Origin: Rhodoblastus sp.
GTDB lineage: Bacteria; Pseudomonadota; Alphaproteobacteria; Rhizobiales; Beijerinckiaceae
Assembly (NCBI RefSeq): GCF_019449565.1
Contig: NZ_JAGRPM010000063.1
Coordinates: 35,979-99,978 of the forward strand
Length of the DNA: 64,000 bases
Direction of reading: 5' to 3'
Shown here: piece after piece, positions 1 to 8,177 of the stretch
Layout of the letters: the number at the start of each line of letters is the position of its first letter
Numbering within the stretch: position 1 is the first letter of the stretch
The notes under the pieces: generated by a model
What the model saw: the letters and a program-made list of their open reading frames with translations, nothing else
Told to the model about the DNA's origin: nothing
Databases searched by the model: none
Translations under genes and position numbers: made by a program

Positions 1-2773
1 GGCGTTCGATGCGCGTGTGCAGGCCAAGGGTCAGGCCGTAGCCGGAGGCGGCGATCTCGTCGATCAGTTCCGAAAATTGCTCCGCGCGCCAGGTCGCGAC
101 ATGCAGCACCGGGCCGAAGATTTCGCGGGCGAGATCGCGGGGGCGGTCGAGCCTGACGATATGCGGCGCGACGAAATTGCCAAGGACCGGGGCCGCGCCG
201 GCGAAGAGAATGCGCCCCGTCGCCGCGCATTGCGCAAGATAGCAATCGAGGCTGGCCTTGGCCTCGGCGTCGATGACAGGGCCAACATGGGTCGCGATGT
301 TGCGCGGGTCGCCAACGCGCAATTCGCGCGCGGCGCCGATCAGCATTTTTATCGCGGGCTCCGCAATGTCTTCCTGCAAGCACAGCAGCCGCAGGGCCGA
401 GCAGCGCTGGCCCGCCGAACGGAAGGCCGACGTCAGCGCGTCGTCGCTAACTTGTTCGAGCAGCGCGGTGGAATCGACGATCATGGCGTTGACCCCGCCG
501 GTCTCGGCGATCAGCGGGACGATCGGCCCACTCCGCGCCGCCAGCGCGCGCTGGATCGCCTGCGCTGTTTCGACGGAGCCGGTGAAGGCGACCCCGGCTG
601 CGCGCGGGTCGGATAGCAGCGCGGCGCCGAGGGCGCCGTCGCCCGGCGCGCAGCCCAGCGCGCCTTCCGGAACGCCCGCCGCCTTGAACAGCTCGACCGC
701 CGCGACAGCGATTCGCGGCGTCTGTTCCGCCGGCTTGGCGACGACGCAATTGCCCGCCGCCAGCGCCGCCGCGATCTGGCCGGAAAAGATCGCCAGCGGG
801 AAATTCCACGGCGAGATGCAGACGAAGACGCCACGTCCGCGACGGCTGAAAAGATTGTCTTCCCCGGTGACGCCGGGAAGGCGGGCTTCGGCGCAGAGCT
901 TGCGCGCCTCGCTGGCGTAATAGCGGCAGAGGTCGGCGGCCTCGCGGACCTCCGCGACGGCGTCGTCCAGGGTCTTGCCGCCTTCGGCCTGCAACAAAGC
1001 GATCAGTTTTCCGCGCTGCGCTTCGATGAGATCGGCTGCGCGCAATAGGCTGTCAGCGCGCTGATCGACCGGCGTTGCGCTCCAGGCCGCGAAAGCTTTT
1101 TGCGCCTGTTCCATAGCGACGCCGGGACCAAGCGCGCGCGGCTCGATCGCCGCCAGCGCCTTGCGATGGGGCTCGATTTCGGCCAGCAAGGCAGCGAGAG
1201 CGGCTGAATCGCCGAATTCGACGCCCGCGGAATTCTTGCGCTCCGGCGCGAATAGTTCGCTCGGCGCCAGCAGATGGGCGTGGCGCGCGCGTCCCGAGGC
1301 GCGCAGACGCTCGAGCGGGTCCGCGAGCAATTCCTCCTGCGGAAAGTCCGGCTCGGCGGCGCGGGCGACGAAGGAGGCGTTGGCGCCATTCTCGATCAGA
1401 CGCCGCACCAGATAGGCGAGCAACTCGCGATGCGGCCCGACCGGGGCATAGACCCGGCAGGCGACGCTCGAATGCCTCCGCAGTTCGTCGTGCAGCGCCT
1501 CGCCCATGCCGTGCAGGCGCTGGAATTCATAATCCGTCCGGCCTTTGGCGCGGGCGACGACGGCTGCGGCGGTCAGGGCGTTATGGGTGGCGATCTGCGG
1601 ATAGAGATGCGACGCCGCGAAGAGGCGTTCGACGCAGGCGACATAATTCAGGTCGGTCATCGCCTTGCGAGTGAAGACGGGAAAATCGGCCAGCCCGCGC
1701 TCCTGAGTGCGCTTGATTTCGCTGTCCCAATAGGCGCCCTTGACCAGGCGCGCATTGATGCGTCGGCCAAGGCTTCGGGCGAGTTCCGCGACATGGTCGA
1801 TCACTGCGCCGGCGCGCTTTTGATAGGCCTGGATGGCGAGCCCAAATCCCTCCCAGTCTCCGAGCGAGGGATCGGAGGCGACGCGGGCGATGATGTCGAG
1901 CGACAATTCCAGCCGGTCGGCCTCTTCGGCGTCCACGGTCAGGCCGATATTTTTCTGCCGGGCCAGTTGCGCCAGCTCCAGCAGGCGGGGCGTCAGCTCG
2001 GCGCGGACGCGATCGGCCGAGATCGCCTCATAGCGCGGGTGCAGGGCGGAGAGCTTGACCGAAATGCCGGGTCTTTGCGCGGGCGCCGCGCCTTCTGCCA
2101 TCTTGCCGATGGCGTCGATGGCGCGGTCATAGGCGTCGAAATGGCTTTCGGCGTCCAGCGCCGTGCGCGCGCCTTCGCCCAGCATGTCGAAGGAATATAG
2201 GTCGCGCCGGCAGGCGGACGAGGCGGCGCGCGCCAGCGCGGCTTCGATGGTTTCGCCGAACACGAAATGGCCGCCAAGCAGGCGCATGGCCTGCCGCGCG
2301 GCGGCGCGCAGCGCGGGGACGCCGAGACGCCGCGCAAGACCGGCGACGACGCGATGAGGCGAATCTTCCGCCTCGACGACGCGCGCGGAAAGGCCGAGCG
2401 CGTAGGCGCTGGCCTGAACGAGCGGGGCGTGCGAAAGCGCGTGATGATGGTCGAAATCTCCGGCGGCCAGCTTGTCGGCGACGAGAAGGTCGGCGGTCGC
2501 ATTGTCGGGCGCGCGGACCAGCGCTTCGGCCAGCGCCATGATCGCGAGGCCCTCGCGCGACGAAAGCTTGAATTCGCGCAGGAAATCATCGACGCCGCCG
2601 ACGCCCGGCGGCTTGGCGCGCATCGCGCGCAAAAGCTCCGCCGCCAGAGCGCGCTCCTGCTCGCGCTCTTCAGGCCGCGCCGGAGCGGCGAGCCAGTCCG
2701 TGGCAAAATCTTCGTCAGGCGGCGCGAAAACCGCCGAAAAGGGTTTGAATGGAGCGATGGGTTCGAATTTCAT
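1..2773 (-). CDS. putA: Bifunctional proline dehydrogenase / L-glutamate-gamma-semialdehyde dehydrogenase (partial, C-terminus off window)
   Basis: Oxidises proline to glutamate in two steps: an FAD proline dehydrogenase domain, then an NAD-dependent aldehyde dehydrogenase domain. About 924 codons are visible before the window edge cuts the reading frame. The proline dehydrogenase signature YSFDMLGEGA is at about residues 193-202. In the dehydrogenase half, the general-base Glu757 lies in ETGG and the catalytic Cys791 in AGQRCSAL. The start ATG at 2773 begins directly with the arm/PRODH region. There is no N-terminal ribbon-helix-helix, so this is a bifunctional PutA, not the trifunctional DNA-binding form. 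No proline transporter or Lrp-type regulator is seen downstream of its start; regulation is not evident. Confidence 0.95.
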   Translation of the reverse strand, partial: MKFEPIAPFKPFSAVFAPPDEDFATDWLAAPARPEEREQERALAAELLRAMRAKPPGVGGVDDFLREFKLSSREGLAIMALAEALVRAPDNATADLLVADKLAAGDFDHHHALSHAPLVQASAYALGLSARVVEAEDSPHRVVAGLARRLGVPALRAAARQAMRLLGGHFVFGETIEAALARAASSACRRDLYSFDMLGEGARTALDAESHFDAYDRAIDAIGKMAEGAAPAQRPGISVKLSALHPRYEAISADRVRAELTPRLLELAQLARQKNIGLTVDAEEADRLELSLDIIARVASDPSLGDWEGFGLAIQAYQKRAGAVIDHVAELARSLGRRINARLVKGAYWDSEIKRTQERGLADFPVFTRKAMTDLNYVACVERLFAASHLYPQIATHNALTAAAVVARAKGRTDYEFQRLHGMGEALHDELRRHSSVACRVYAPVGPHRELLAYLVRRLIENGANASFVARAAEPDFPQEELLADPLERLRASGRARHAHLLAPSELFAPERKNSAGVEFGDSAALAALLAEIEPHRKALAAIEPRALGPGVAMEQAQKAFAAWSATPVDQRADSLLRAADLIEAQRGKLIALLQAEGGKTLDDAVAEVREAADLCRYYASEARKLCAEARLPGVTGEDNLFSRRGRGVFVCISPWNFPLAIFSGQIAAALAAGNCVVAKPAEQTPRIAVAAVELFKAAGVPEGALGCAPGDGALGAALLSDPRAAGVAFTGSVETAQAIQRALAARSGPIVPLIAETGGVNAMIVDSTALLEQVSDDALTSAFRSAGQRCSALRLLCLQEDIAEPAIKMLIGAARELRVGDPRNIATHVGPVIDAEAKASLDCYLAQCAATGRILFAGAAPVLGNFVAPHIVRLDRPRDLAREIFGPVLHVATWRAEQFSELIDEIAASGYGLTLGLHTRIER

Positions 2774-2819
2774 GCGCGCCGCCCGCAGCTGAACGGCGCC
2801 ATGATAGCAAAGGCCGGGG

Positions 2820-3398
2820 CTAAAAGCCCGCGGCCTGCATGGCGGCGTGAATCCTGGTCTGGAACAGGCCGTCGTCGCCCTTGGCGAGGGTCGCGACATT
2901 TTTCGCGATCGCGTCGCACAGGGCCTCGACCCAGGGCTTGTCCGATTTGGCGAAATCGCTCAGCACATGGCTGTGGACGAGAGCCTTGTCGCCGGGATGG
3001 CCGATGCCGAGCCGCACGCGGCGATAATCGCCGCCCATATGGGCGGTGATGGAGCGCAAACCGTTATGGCCGGCGTCGCCGCCGCCGCGCTTGACCCGCA
3101 GCTTGCCGGAGGCGAGATCCAGTTCGTCATGGAACACGACGATGTCGGCGAGCGCGATCTTGTGAAAGCGCGCGGCCTCGGCCACGGCGCGGCCGCTCTC
3201 GTTCATGTAGGTTTCGGGCTTCAGCAGCAGCGCGCGTTCGCCGCCCAAGCGGGCTTCGCTGAATTCGCCGTGGAATTTCTTGCGGAAGGGCGCGCCCTCG
3301 CAGGCGCGGGCGATGGCGTCGACCGCCATGAAGCCGATATTATGCCGGTTGCCGGCGTAGCTCTTTCCGGGATTGCCCAGTCCGACGAGCAGCAGCAT
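2820..3398 (-). CDS. pth: Peptidyl-tRNA hydrolase
   Basis: Releases peptides from prematurely dissociated peptidyl-tRNA in the cytoplasm. The 192-aa product opens with [13 protein letters not shown] and carries the family residues: catalytic His19 in NRHNIGF, Asn in the NESG segment, the HDELDL block and Asn in AGHNGLRS. The usual length is about 190-200 aa. I place the start at the ATG at 3398; a longer in-frame start at 3437 would add 13 residues encoded by a 14-bp tandem duplication and is not expected in the family. It follows rplY on the same strand, a common bacterial pairing, with a terminator-like hairpin between them. Confidence 0.95.
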   Translation of the reverse strand: MLLLVGLGNPGKSYAGNRHNIGFMAVDAIARACEGAPFRKKFHGEFSEARLGGERALLLKPETYMNESGRAVAEAARFHKIALADIVVFHDELDLASGKLRVKRGGGDAGHNGLRSITAHMGGDYRRVRLGIGHPGDKALVHSHVLSDFAKSDKPWVEALCDAIAKNVATLAKGDDGLFQTRIHAAMQAAGF

Positions 3399-3406
3399 GG
3401 CCAAGG

Positions 3407-3434
3407 CTCTTGTCTGAAATCTCTTGTCTGAAAT
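3407..3434. repeat. Exact 14-bp tandem duplication upstream of pth
   Basis: The unit CTCTTGTCTGAAAT occurs twice head to tail (3407-3420 and 3421-3434) with no mismatch. It lies just upstream of the pth start, in what would be the pth leader and ribosome-binding region on the minus strand. Confidence 0.9.
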
Positions 3435-3442
3435 CATTTGGC

Positions 3443-3509
3443 GGAAAAAGAACCGCCCGCCGGATCCTTGGGGAAGGACGCCCGTCTGTCGACGGGCCTT
3501 GGCGGGCGG
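3443..3509 (-). terminator. Hairpin with T-run between rplY and pth
   Basis: On the minus strand a CCGCCCGCC / GGCGGGCGG outer stem (3501-3509 with 3453-3461) encloses a second perfect 7-bp hairpin (3480-3497). It is followed by TTCTTTTT. It sits 23 bp after the rplY stop, so it can end or attenuate rplY transcription before pth. The large internal loop makes its efficiency uncertain. Confidence 0.6.
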
Positions 3510-3532
3510 CGCAAAATTTTGGAAGCAGAAGC

Positions 3533-4171
3533 TTACTTCTTGCCCTTGGCCGGAGCGGCCGCAGCCGCGGCGGCCGCCGCAGCTTCCGCCTCCGCCGCCG
3601 CGGCGCCGCCGGCGGGCGGCGAGATCGTGGCGATGGTGAAGTTGGACTTGTCGACCGGGGTCACGCCTTCGGGAAGGGCGATCGAACCGATGTGCACGGA
3701 ATCGTTGAAGTCGAGGCCGGTGAGATCGGCGGTGATGGATTCCGGGATGTTGTCGGCCGGAACCAGCAGCTCCACCGTGTGCAGCACGATGTTGATCGAG
3801 CCGCCGCGCTTGATGCCGGGGGCGGTTTCCACATTGGCGAAATGGACCGGCACGCCGACCTTGAGCTTCGAGCCGGACTTCAGGCGCAGGAAATCGACAT
3901 GCATCGGGGTGTCGCGCACGACGTCCAGCTGATAGTCGCGCGGAATGGCGCGCTCGGCCTTGCCGTCGATCTCGATCTCGAAAATCGTGGTCAGGAAGTG
4001 GCCCGCGTAGATCAGCTTGTGAACGTCGCGGTAGGAAAGCGAAATCGGCGTCGCCGCTTCGCCGCCGCCATAAATGACGGCTGGAATTCTGCCTTCACGA
4101 CGAACGCTGCGGGCGGCCCCCTTGCCGGTCCCGCTGCGAACCGTGGCGGCGAGTTTCTTGATCTCGGCCAT
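3533..4171 (-). CDS. rplY: 50S ribosomal protein L25/general stress protein Ctc
   Basis: Binds 5S rRNA in the large ribosomal subunit. The 212-aa product is the long TL5/Ctc form: an N-terminal L25 domain (about residues 1-95, with [13 protein letters not shown]), a C-terminal beta domain (about 100-190), and a low-complexity Ala/Glu/Lys tail of about 20 residues. The start ATG at 4171 has AGGA seven bases upstream. A good sigma-70 promoter lies at 4237-4265. It is followed by pth, as in many bacteria. Confidence 0.96.
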   Translation of the reverse strand: MAEIKKLAATVRSGTGKGAARSVRREGRIPAVIYGGGEAATPISLSYRDVHKLIYAGHFLTTIFEIEIDGKAERAIPRDYQLDVVRDTPMHVDFLRLKSGSKLKVGVPVHFANVETAPGIKRGGSINIVLHTVELLVPADNIPESITADLTGLDFNDSVHIGSIALPEGVTPVDKSNFTIATISPPAGGAAAAEAEAAAAAAAAAAPAKGKK

Positions 4172-4179
4172 AGTTCAAT

Positions 4180-4247
4180 CCTTTATAAAGCCGCGCTCAC
4201 GCCTCCAGGGGTGTCGGAAACGAACGCGAAGCGCGGCTTATAAAAGG
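4180..4247. repeat. 18-bp imperfect inverted repeat upstream of rplY
   Basis: Arms 4180-4197 and 4230-4247 pair at 15 of 18 positions across a 32-bp spacer. The spacer itself contains a short CACGCCT/AGGGGTG stem. One arm contains the -10 box of the rplY promoter; the other ends next to the rplY Shine-Dalgarno sequence. Confidence 0.75.
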
Positions 4248-4265
4248 CGAGCGCCCTTATGGCAA
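4237..4265 (-). promoter_or_regulatory. Sigma-70 promoter of rplY
   Basis: Reading the minus strand, TTGCCA (4265-4260) and TATAAG (4242-4237) are separated by exactly 17 bp. Transcription would start near 4230, about 60 bp before the rplY ATG. It lies between the mtnP stop (4280) and rplY, so rplY is transcribed independently of mtnP. Confidence 0.65.
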
Positions 4266-4279
4266 GGCGCGTCGGCTCA

Positions 4280-5152
4280 TTAGGCGAGAACGCGCGCGAG
4301 GATCGCGTCGAGCTTGCCCACCAATTCCGGGTCCCAGGCGTCGCGTGCGGTGACCAGCGCGTAGTCCAGCGCGCGGTCTGAGCCGATCGGGCAGGGCGCG
4401 TGTTCGGCGGGAAAATCCTGCATCAGCCGGGCGAGCAGTTTCGAGGCCTTTTCCGCGTTGGATTTCACCACGGCGAGAATGTCGTGGACCTCGACCGCCG
4501 CGATATCGTCGCGCCAGCAATCATAATCCGTCACCATGGCGAGCGTGGCGTAGGACATTTCCGCCTCGCGGGCGAGTTTGGCCTCAGGCAGGCCGGTCAT
4601 GCCGATCACATGATAGCCGGCGTCCTTGTAGCCGAGCGATTCCGCGCGCGAGGAAAATTGCGGCCCCTCCATGCAGACATAGGTTCCGCCCTTGACGATT
4701 TCGATCTGCTCGGCATGGGCGGCGGCGACGATGCGATGCTGCAACAGCGGCGCGACCGGATGCGCCATGGAGACATGGGCGACGCAGCCATTGCCGAAGA
4801 AGGAGGATTGCCGTCCGAAGGTGCGGTCGACGAACTGGTCCACGGCGACGAACAGGCCGGGCGGCAGCTCCTCGCGGAACGAGCCGCAGGCGGAGACGGA
4901 AATGATGTCGGTCACGCCGACGCGCTTGAGCGCGTCAATATTGGCGCGGTAATTAATGCCCGAGGGCGACAGGCGATGGCCGCGCCCGTGACGCGGCAGG
5001 AAAACGGCCTGCGTGCCGCCGATCCGGCCGAAGCGCAGCAGATCCGAAGGCTCGCCCCAGGGAGTCGCCACGGCTTCCTCGCGGACGTCCTCCAGACCGG
5101 GCAGGTCATAGACGCCGGAGCCGCCAATAATTCCGAGAAGCGCTTTGGTCAT
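4280..5152 (-). CDS. mtnP: S-methyl-5'-thioadenosine phosphorylase
   Basis: Phosphorolyses methylthioadenosine, the by-product of polyamine and homoserine-lactone synthesis, to adenine and methylthioribose-1-phosphate. The 290-aa product starts TKALLGIIGGSGVYDL, where the GGSG phosphate-binding loop is at residues 10-13. It has the MEGPQFSSRAES and MTGLPEAKLAREAE blocks of the MTAP/PNP family. The frame stays open upstream to 5404, but that extension is repetitive and unlike any MTAP N-terminus, so the start is the ATG at 5152 behind AAAGGCGAC. No other methionine-salvage gene is adjacent. Confidence 0.93.
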   Translation of the reverse strand: MTKALLGIIGGSGVYDLPGLEDVREEAVATPWGEPSDLLRFGRIGGTQAVFLPRHGRGHRLSPSGINYRANIDALKRVGVTDIISVSACGSFREELPPGLFVAVDQFVDRTFGRQSSFFGNGCVAHVSMAHPVAPLLQHRIVAAAHAEQIEIVKGGTYVCMEGPQFSSRAESLGYKDAGYHVIGMTGLPEAKLAREAEMSYATLAMVTDYDCWRDDIAAVEVHDILAVVKSNAEKASKLLARLMQDFPAEHAPCPIGSDRALDYALVTARDAWDPELVGKLDAILARVLA

Positions 5153-5163
5153 TTTGCTGTCGC

Positions 5164-5205
5164 CTTTGGGCCGATTCTTTTGGGTCGATTGTTTTGGGTA
5201 GATTC
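5164..5205. repeat. Three tandem 14-bp repeats in the mtnP leader
   Basis: Three adjacent units close to TTTTGGGTCGATTC (5164-5177, 5178-5191, 5192-5205) differ by one to three bases. They lie immediately upstream of the mtnP ribosome-binding site. Confidence 0.85.
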
Positions 5206-5244
5206 CTGGGGCGGCAAAGTGGCGCAAGCCCGGCGGGCGGGCAA

Positions 5245-5316
5245 GCCCCCGGCAGGGAGAAAACGAGCCCCCGGCAGAGAGAAAAGAGCCCCCGGCGGGC
5301 TGAAAAAAGCCCCGGC
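5245..5316. repeat. GC-rich imperfect tandem repeats (about 21-22 bp)
   Basis: The + strand shows AGCCCCCGGC followed by a purine-rich GAGAAAA tract, repeated about three to four times with drift. On the minus strand each unit reads GCCGGGGGCT then a pyrimidine run. The region is noncoding leader between the small RNA candidate and mtnP. Confidence 0.75.
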
Positions 5317-5340
5317 GGAGCAAGACGCCCTGCTCAAGAC

Positions 5341-5445
5341 AAAAAAAACCGGACGCTTTCGCGTCCGGCGCCGCCAGCACAAGGCAGGGCGTAGTCTTTT
5401 CCACACGGAGACAGCAGGGGAGGACAGCTGGTCCGTTTGTGGAGT
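5341..5445 (-). ncRNA. Candidate small RNA with anti-Shine-Dalgarno loop and intrinsic terminator
   Basis: The minus strand ends in a textbook terminator: CCGGACGC-GAAA-GCGTCCGG followed by eight T (5368-5341). Upstream, 5432-5443 pairs with 5400-5409 (TCCACAAACGGA with TCCGTGTGGA). The pairing is extended by CAGC/GCTG and exposes UCCUCCCC (5424-5417) in the loop. A promoter-like TTGTTG-17 bp-CATAAA (5480-5452) would start the RNA near 5445, giving roughly 105 nt. No gene upstream on this strand needs this terminator. CU-rich loops of this kind occur in several alphaproteobacterial small RNAs; I do not assign a named family. Confidence 0.5.
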
Positions 5446-5451
5446 GAGACC

Positions 5452-5480
5452 TTTATGGCTGATTGTGCGGCGCACAACAA
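5452..5480 (-). promoter_or_regulatory. Possible promoter of the small RNA candidate
   Basis: TTGTTG (5480-5475) and CATAAA (5457-5452) are spaced by 17 bp on the minus strand. The match to consensus is only moderate; support comes mainly from its position before a free-standing terminator. Confidence 0.35.
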
Positions 5481-5592
5481 ATTCGCAATCGTCTGGGCTG
5501 GTATGCGACTATTGCATAGCTTGCTTTTTCGCGCTGCGTCTTGCTCGCGCTCCGCTCCTGCGCCAAAGTCGCCGCCAGCGGCGGAGACATAG

Positions 5593-6588
5593 ATGAGTCT
5601 TTTGACATTCGAGGATTTTCGCCCCGGCGAGACGAGGACCTATGGCGATTATCTGATTGACGAGGGGGAGCTTCTGGCCTTTTCCGCCGCTTATGACGCG
5701 CAGCCCTTCCATCTCGACGCCGAGGCGGCGAAGGATACGATTCTCGGCGGTCTGGCGGCGTCGGGCTGGCAGGTTTGCTCAGCGCTGATGCGCATGATGA
5801 TCGATTCCTGGCTCGGCGAAAGCTCCGTTCTGGCCGGAATAGGCATTGAGGATAACCGCTGGCTGGCGCCTGTCCGCGCCGGCGACCGACTGACCGCCAC
5901 CACCACGACGCTGGAAAAATCCGATTTGCGCTCGCGGCCCGGCGCCGGAATCGTCAAGGTGCAGACGTCATTGCGCAATCAGGATGGCCGCGAGGTCATG
6001 ACCCAGACGATTTCGAATCTTTTCGCGCGCAGGACCCCATTGGCGGAGGCGCTGGCGGGGGCGCCGCGCCGCTCCGCGCCAAATGCCCAGGACGCCGCGC
6101 CTTCAGAGCGGATCGACGACCCTTTGGGCGCAATGCCGGAGGATTTCGCGCGGGCGCGCGTCGGCGCTTTTGCGGAACTGGGCGAGACCCTGTTCACCGC
6201 CGAGCTGATCCGCGATTACGCCTTGAAATATGATCCCGCGCCTTTCCATATCGATGAAGAGGCCGGCAAGGCGCATCTCCTCGGCGCCATGTCGGCGGCG
6301 GGGCTGCATACCGCTTCCTGCTGGATGAGCCATTTTATCGAAACGCGCCGCCGTCTCGCCGGCGGCGAACTGGCCAGCCGCGCGTCGCCGGGTTTTCGGG
6401 ACATGCTGTGGCGCCGGCCGGTGCTCCTTGGCGACCGCATCGCTTTTTCGACCCAGGTCATCGCCAAGCGCGAGACCTCCAAACCCGGCGTCGGCCTCAT
6501 CACCAGCCGCAATCGCGGCGTCAACCAGCGCGGCGAACTCGTGATCGACTTCGTCGCAGCGGTTTTTGCGCCGGTGGCGCCGGCCTGA
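5593..6588 (+). CDS. Tandem MaoC-domain (hot-dog) dehydratase/enoyl-CoA hydratase-like protein
   Basis: The 331-aa protein has two MaoC-like hot-dog domains, at about residues 1-150 and 165-331. Each carries the hydratase-type signature: FSAAYDAQPFHLDAEAAK near residue 31 and YALKYDPAPFHIDEEAGK near 210. The Asp and His of the catalytic pair are therefore kept in both halves, unlike many double hot-dog enzymes where one half is inactive. R-specific enoyl-CoA hydration is the family's usual reaction; the substrate is unknown. It stands alone, opposite in strand to its neighbours, with no strong Shine-Dalgarno sequence. Confidence 0.85.
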   Translation: MSLLTFEDFRPGETRTYGDYLIDEGELLAFSAAYDAQPFHLDAEAAKDTILGGLAASGWQVCSALMRMMIDSWLGESSVLAGIGIEDNRWLAPVRAGDRLTATTTTLEKSDLRSRPGAGIVKVQTSLRNQDGREVMTQTISNLFARRTPLAEALAGAPRRSAPNAQDAAPSERIDDPLGAMPEDFARARVGAFAELGETLFTAELIRDYALKYDPAPFHIDEEAGKAHLLGAMSAAGLHTASCWMSHFIETRRRLAGGELASRASPGFRDMLWRRPVLLGDRIAFSTQVIAKRETSKPGVGLITSRNRGVNQRGELVIDFVAAVFAPVAPA

Positions 6589-6625
6589 ACATCCGCGTTT
6601 TGGAGCGGCCGCTTGGGGAACCAGC

Positions 6626-7807
6626 CTATCTAGCGGGCCAAGCGAAATCATCCGCGCGGCCGGGCTGCGCGGGCGCGGCCTCGATCGCCTTGGGCTGGGC
6701 GCGACCAACCGGCGGAGCCGCGAGGGCGCCACCGGGCGAAACGGCTGTTTCGGTGAGGCTCTCAATCTTTCCCGCGATGGGTTTCGGCGGCGGCGCGACC
6801 GGCGCGGCAGCCTCTGGCGCGGCGGGGGGCGTTGTTTCATTGCCGCCGGGCATCGCCGGCACCCCGGGCGCGGGCGTCGCCGGAGCCTCGGGCGCGGCGC
6901 CAGCGGGCGTCTCGGGCGGCTGCAAGGCGGCTTCGAGCAATTTGCGGATTTCGGGCTCGACGAAATGCGCGGCCTTGCGCGCGCCGGCCTTGTTGAAATG
7001 AACGCCGTCGGCAGCGCGCAGGCGGACGATGACGCCGTTCACATCGGGGCCGGACGCGCGATAGACCGAATCCTCGTCGGAAAAGGCCTCCCAGAGATCG
7101 ACATAACGCGCGCCCTGCGCCTCGGCATATTGTCTGTCGATGTCATTGAAGACGAGTGCGGCGTTGGAGAGGGATTCGCTGCGCATGATCGGTTGGCCGA
7201 CCCAGATGAGCGGAACCTTTTTTTCTTGAAAAATCGCCGCAAGCTCCTCGGCCCGCTTGGCGTAGATTTCGTTGAACGGCTTGCTCAGCGGCTCCGGACT
7301 CGGCTCGCCGCCGAGCCGCAGCTTCTGATTGTCGTTGATGCCGATCTGGACCACGGCGGCGTCGAAATGTTGCGGCCCGTCGAGCAGGGTCCGCGCCGCC
7401 GCGCGCCAGTCGTAAAAGTCGTTGCGGACGAGGCCGGTATCTTCCTTCGCCTTGTTGACGATGGCGACGCGATGGTCGCCGGCGAAGGCTTCGGCGAGGC
7501 CCTGGGCCAGCATATTGGCCTGGCTGTCGCCGATGACGGCGACGAAGAAGGTCGGCGCCTGTTTGACCGTCTGTACGTCGCCGCCGGGAGCGCCCGGAAT
7601 GGCCGGATTGGGCGCCGTCGCGGCGGGCTTGGGCTTCGGACGATGGATCGGTCGCGGCCTCGGCTCCTCGGGAGGCCGGGCGCGGCGGGGCGCGAAAATC
7701 GAGCCGAAAAAGTCGGAGAACGGATTTTGCGCCGCCGCCGGGGGAGCCGAGCCGGCCAGGCAGACGAGCGCGAGCAGAAGAACGGGCAGACGGCGAATGA
7801 TCGGCAT
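6626..7807 (-). CDS. DUF459 family SGNH/GDSL-like secreted protein
   Basis: The 393-aa protein has a signal peptide (about residues 1-26, ending AAAQ), a proline-rich linker (40-80), and an SGNH-hydrolase fold. GDSQ is at 93-96, GINDN at 156-160 and DGVHFNKAGA at about 267-276; these supply the Ser, Asn and Asp/His positions of the family. A Pro/Ala-rich tail follows from about 300. Family members are periplasmic and probably deacylate or modify envelope polymers; the substrate is not known. Confidence 0.85.
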   Translation of the reverse strand: MPIIRRLPVLLLALVCLAGSAPPAAAQNPFSDFFGSIFAPRRARPPEEPRPRPIHRPKPKPAATAPNPAIPGAPGGDVQTVKQAPTFFVAVIGDSQANMLAQGLAEAFAGDHRVAIVNKAKEDTGLVRNDFYDWRAAARTLLDGPQHFDAAVVQIGINDNQKLRLGGEPSPEPLSKPFNEIYAKRAEELAAIFQEKKVPLIWVGQPIMRSESLSNAALVFNDIDRQYAEAQGARYVDLWEAFSDEDSVYRASGPDVNGVIVRLRAADGVHFNKAGARKAAHFVEPEIRKLLEAALQPPETPAGAAPEAPATPAPGVPAMPGGNETTPPAAPEAAAPVAPPPKPIAGKIESLTETAVSPGGALAAPPVGRAQPKAIEAAPAQPGRADDFAWPAR

Positions 7808-7845
7808 CGCGCGATGCTAGCCGATTCCGGCCGGCGAAGCGAGCG

Positions 7846-8049
7846 TCAGGCCTTTTTGAGCCGCATTTCGATATCGGAGGTCGCCGACATCACCCTGTTG
7901 GGGTTGAGAGTGAGCGAAACGAGGCCGAAACCAATCGCCATCAGCATCACGAGCCGGACAAATTGCTGCCAGCGGCAGGCGGCCGGGCTATCCGCGCGGC
8001 GCCGGCGCTCCACGAAGAATTCCTCGGACTTGATCGCATCCTGAATCAT
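7846..8049 (-). CDS. Small single-span membrane protein, function unknown
   Basis: The 67-residue product starts MIQDAIKSEEFFVERRRRAD. It has a basic N-terminal stretch, then one hydrophobic helix (FVRLVMLMAIGFGLVSLTL) and a short polar tail. Codon use matches the neighbouring genes. The ATG at 8049 has GGAAAG seven bases upstream, which I prefer to a longer start at 8100. I do not recognise a family. It follows the in-frame-stop pseudogene on the same strand and precedes the DUF459 gene. Confidence 0.6.
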   Translation of the reverse strand: MIQDAIKSEEFFVERRRRADSPAACRWQQFVRLVMLMAIGFGLVSLTLNPNRVMSATSDIEMRLKKA

Positions 8050-8177
8050 TGCTCGATCTTTCCAGCGGGATCGGCGCGCCACCTCGGACGGCGCTCTCAA
8101 TCAGGCTAGGACTTCAGGCTTAACAGGACATTAACCATCAGGCTGCACGCGCGAGCTAAACGTGTGGAGTGGTTTGG

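Noticed and set aside
5153..5404. N-terminal extension of mtnP up to 5404
   Set aside because: The extra residues are translated tandem repeats and a terminator hairpin, not an MTAP domain; the ATG at 5152 fits the family.
6566..8044. 492-codon + strand frame opposite the DUF459 gene
   Set aside because: Gly/Arg-rich complement of a gene with a signal peptide and SGNH motifs.
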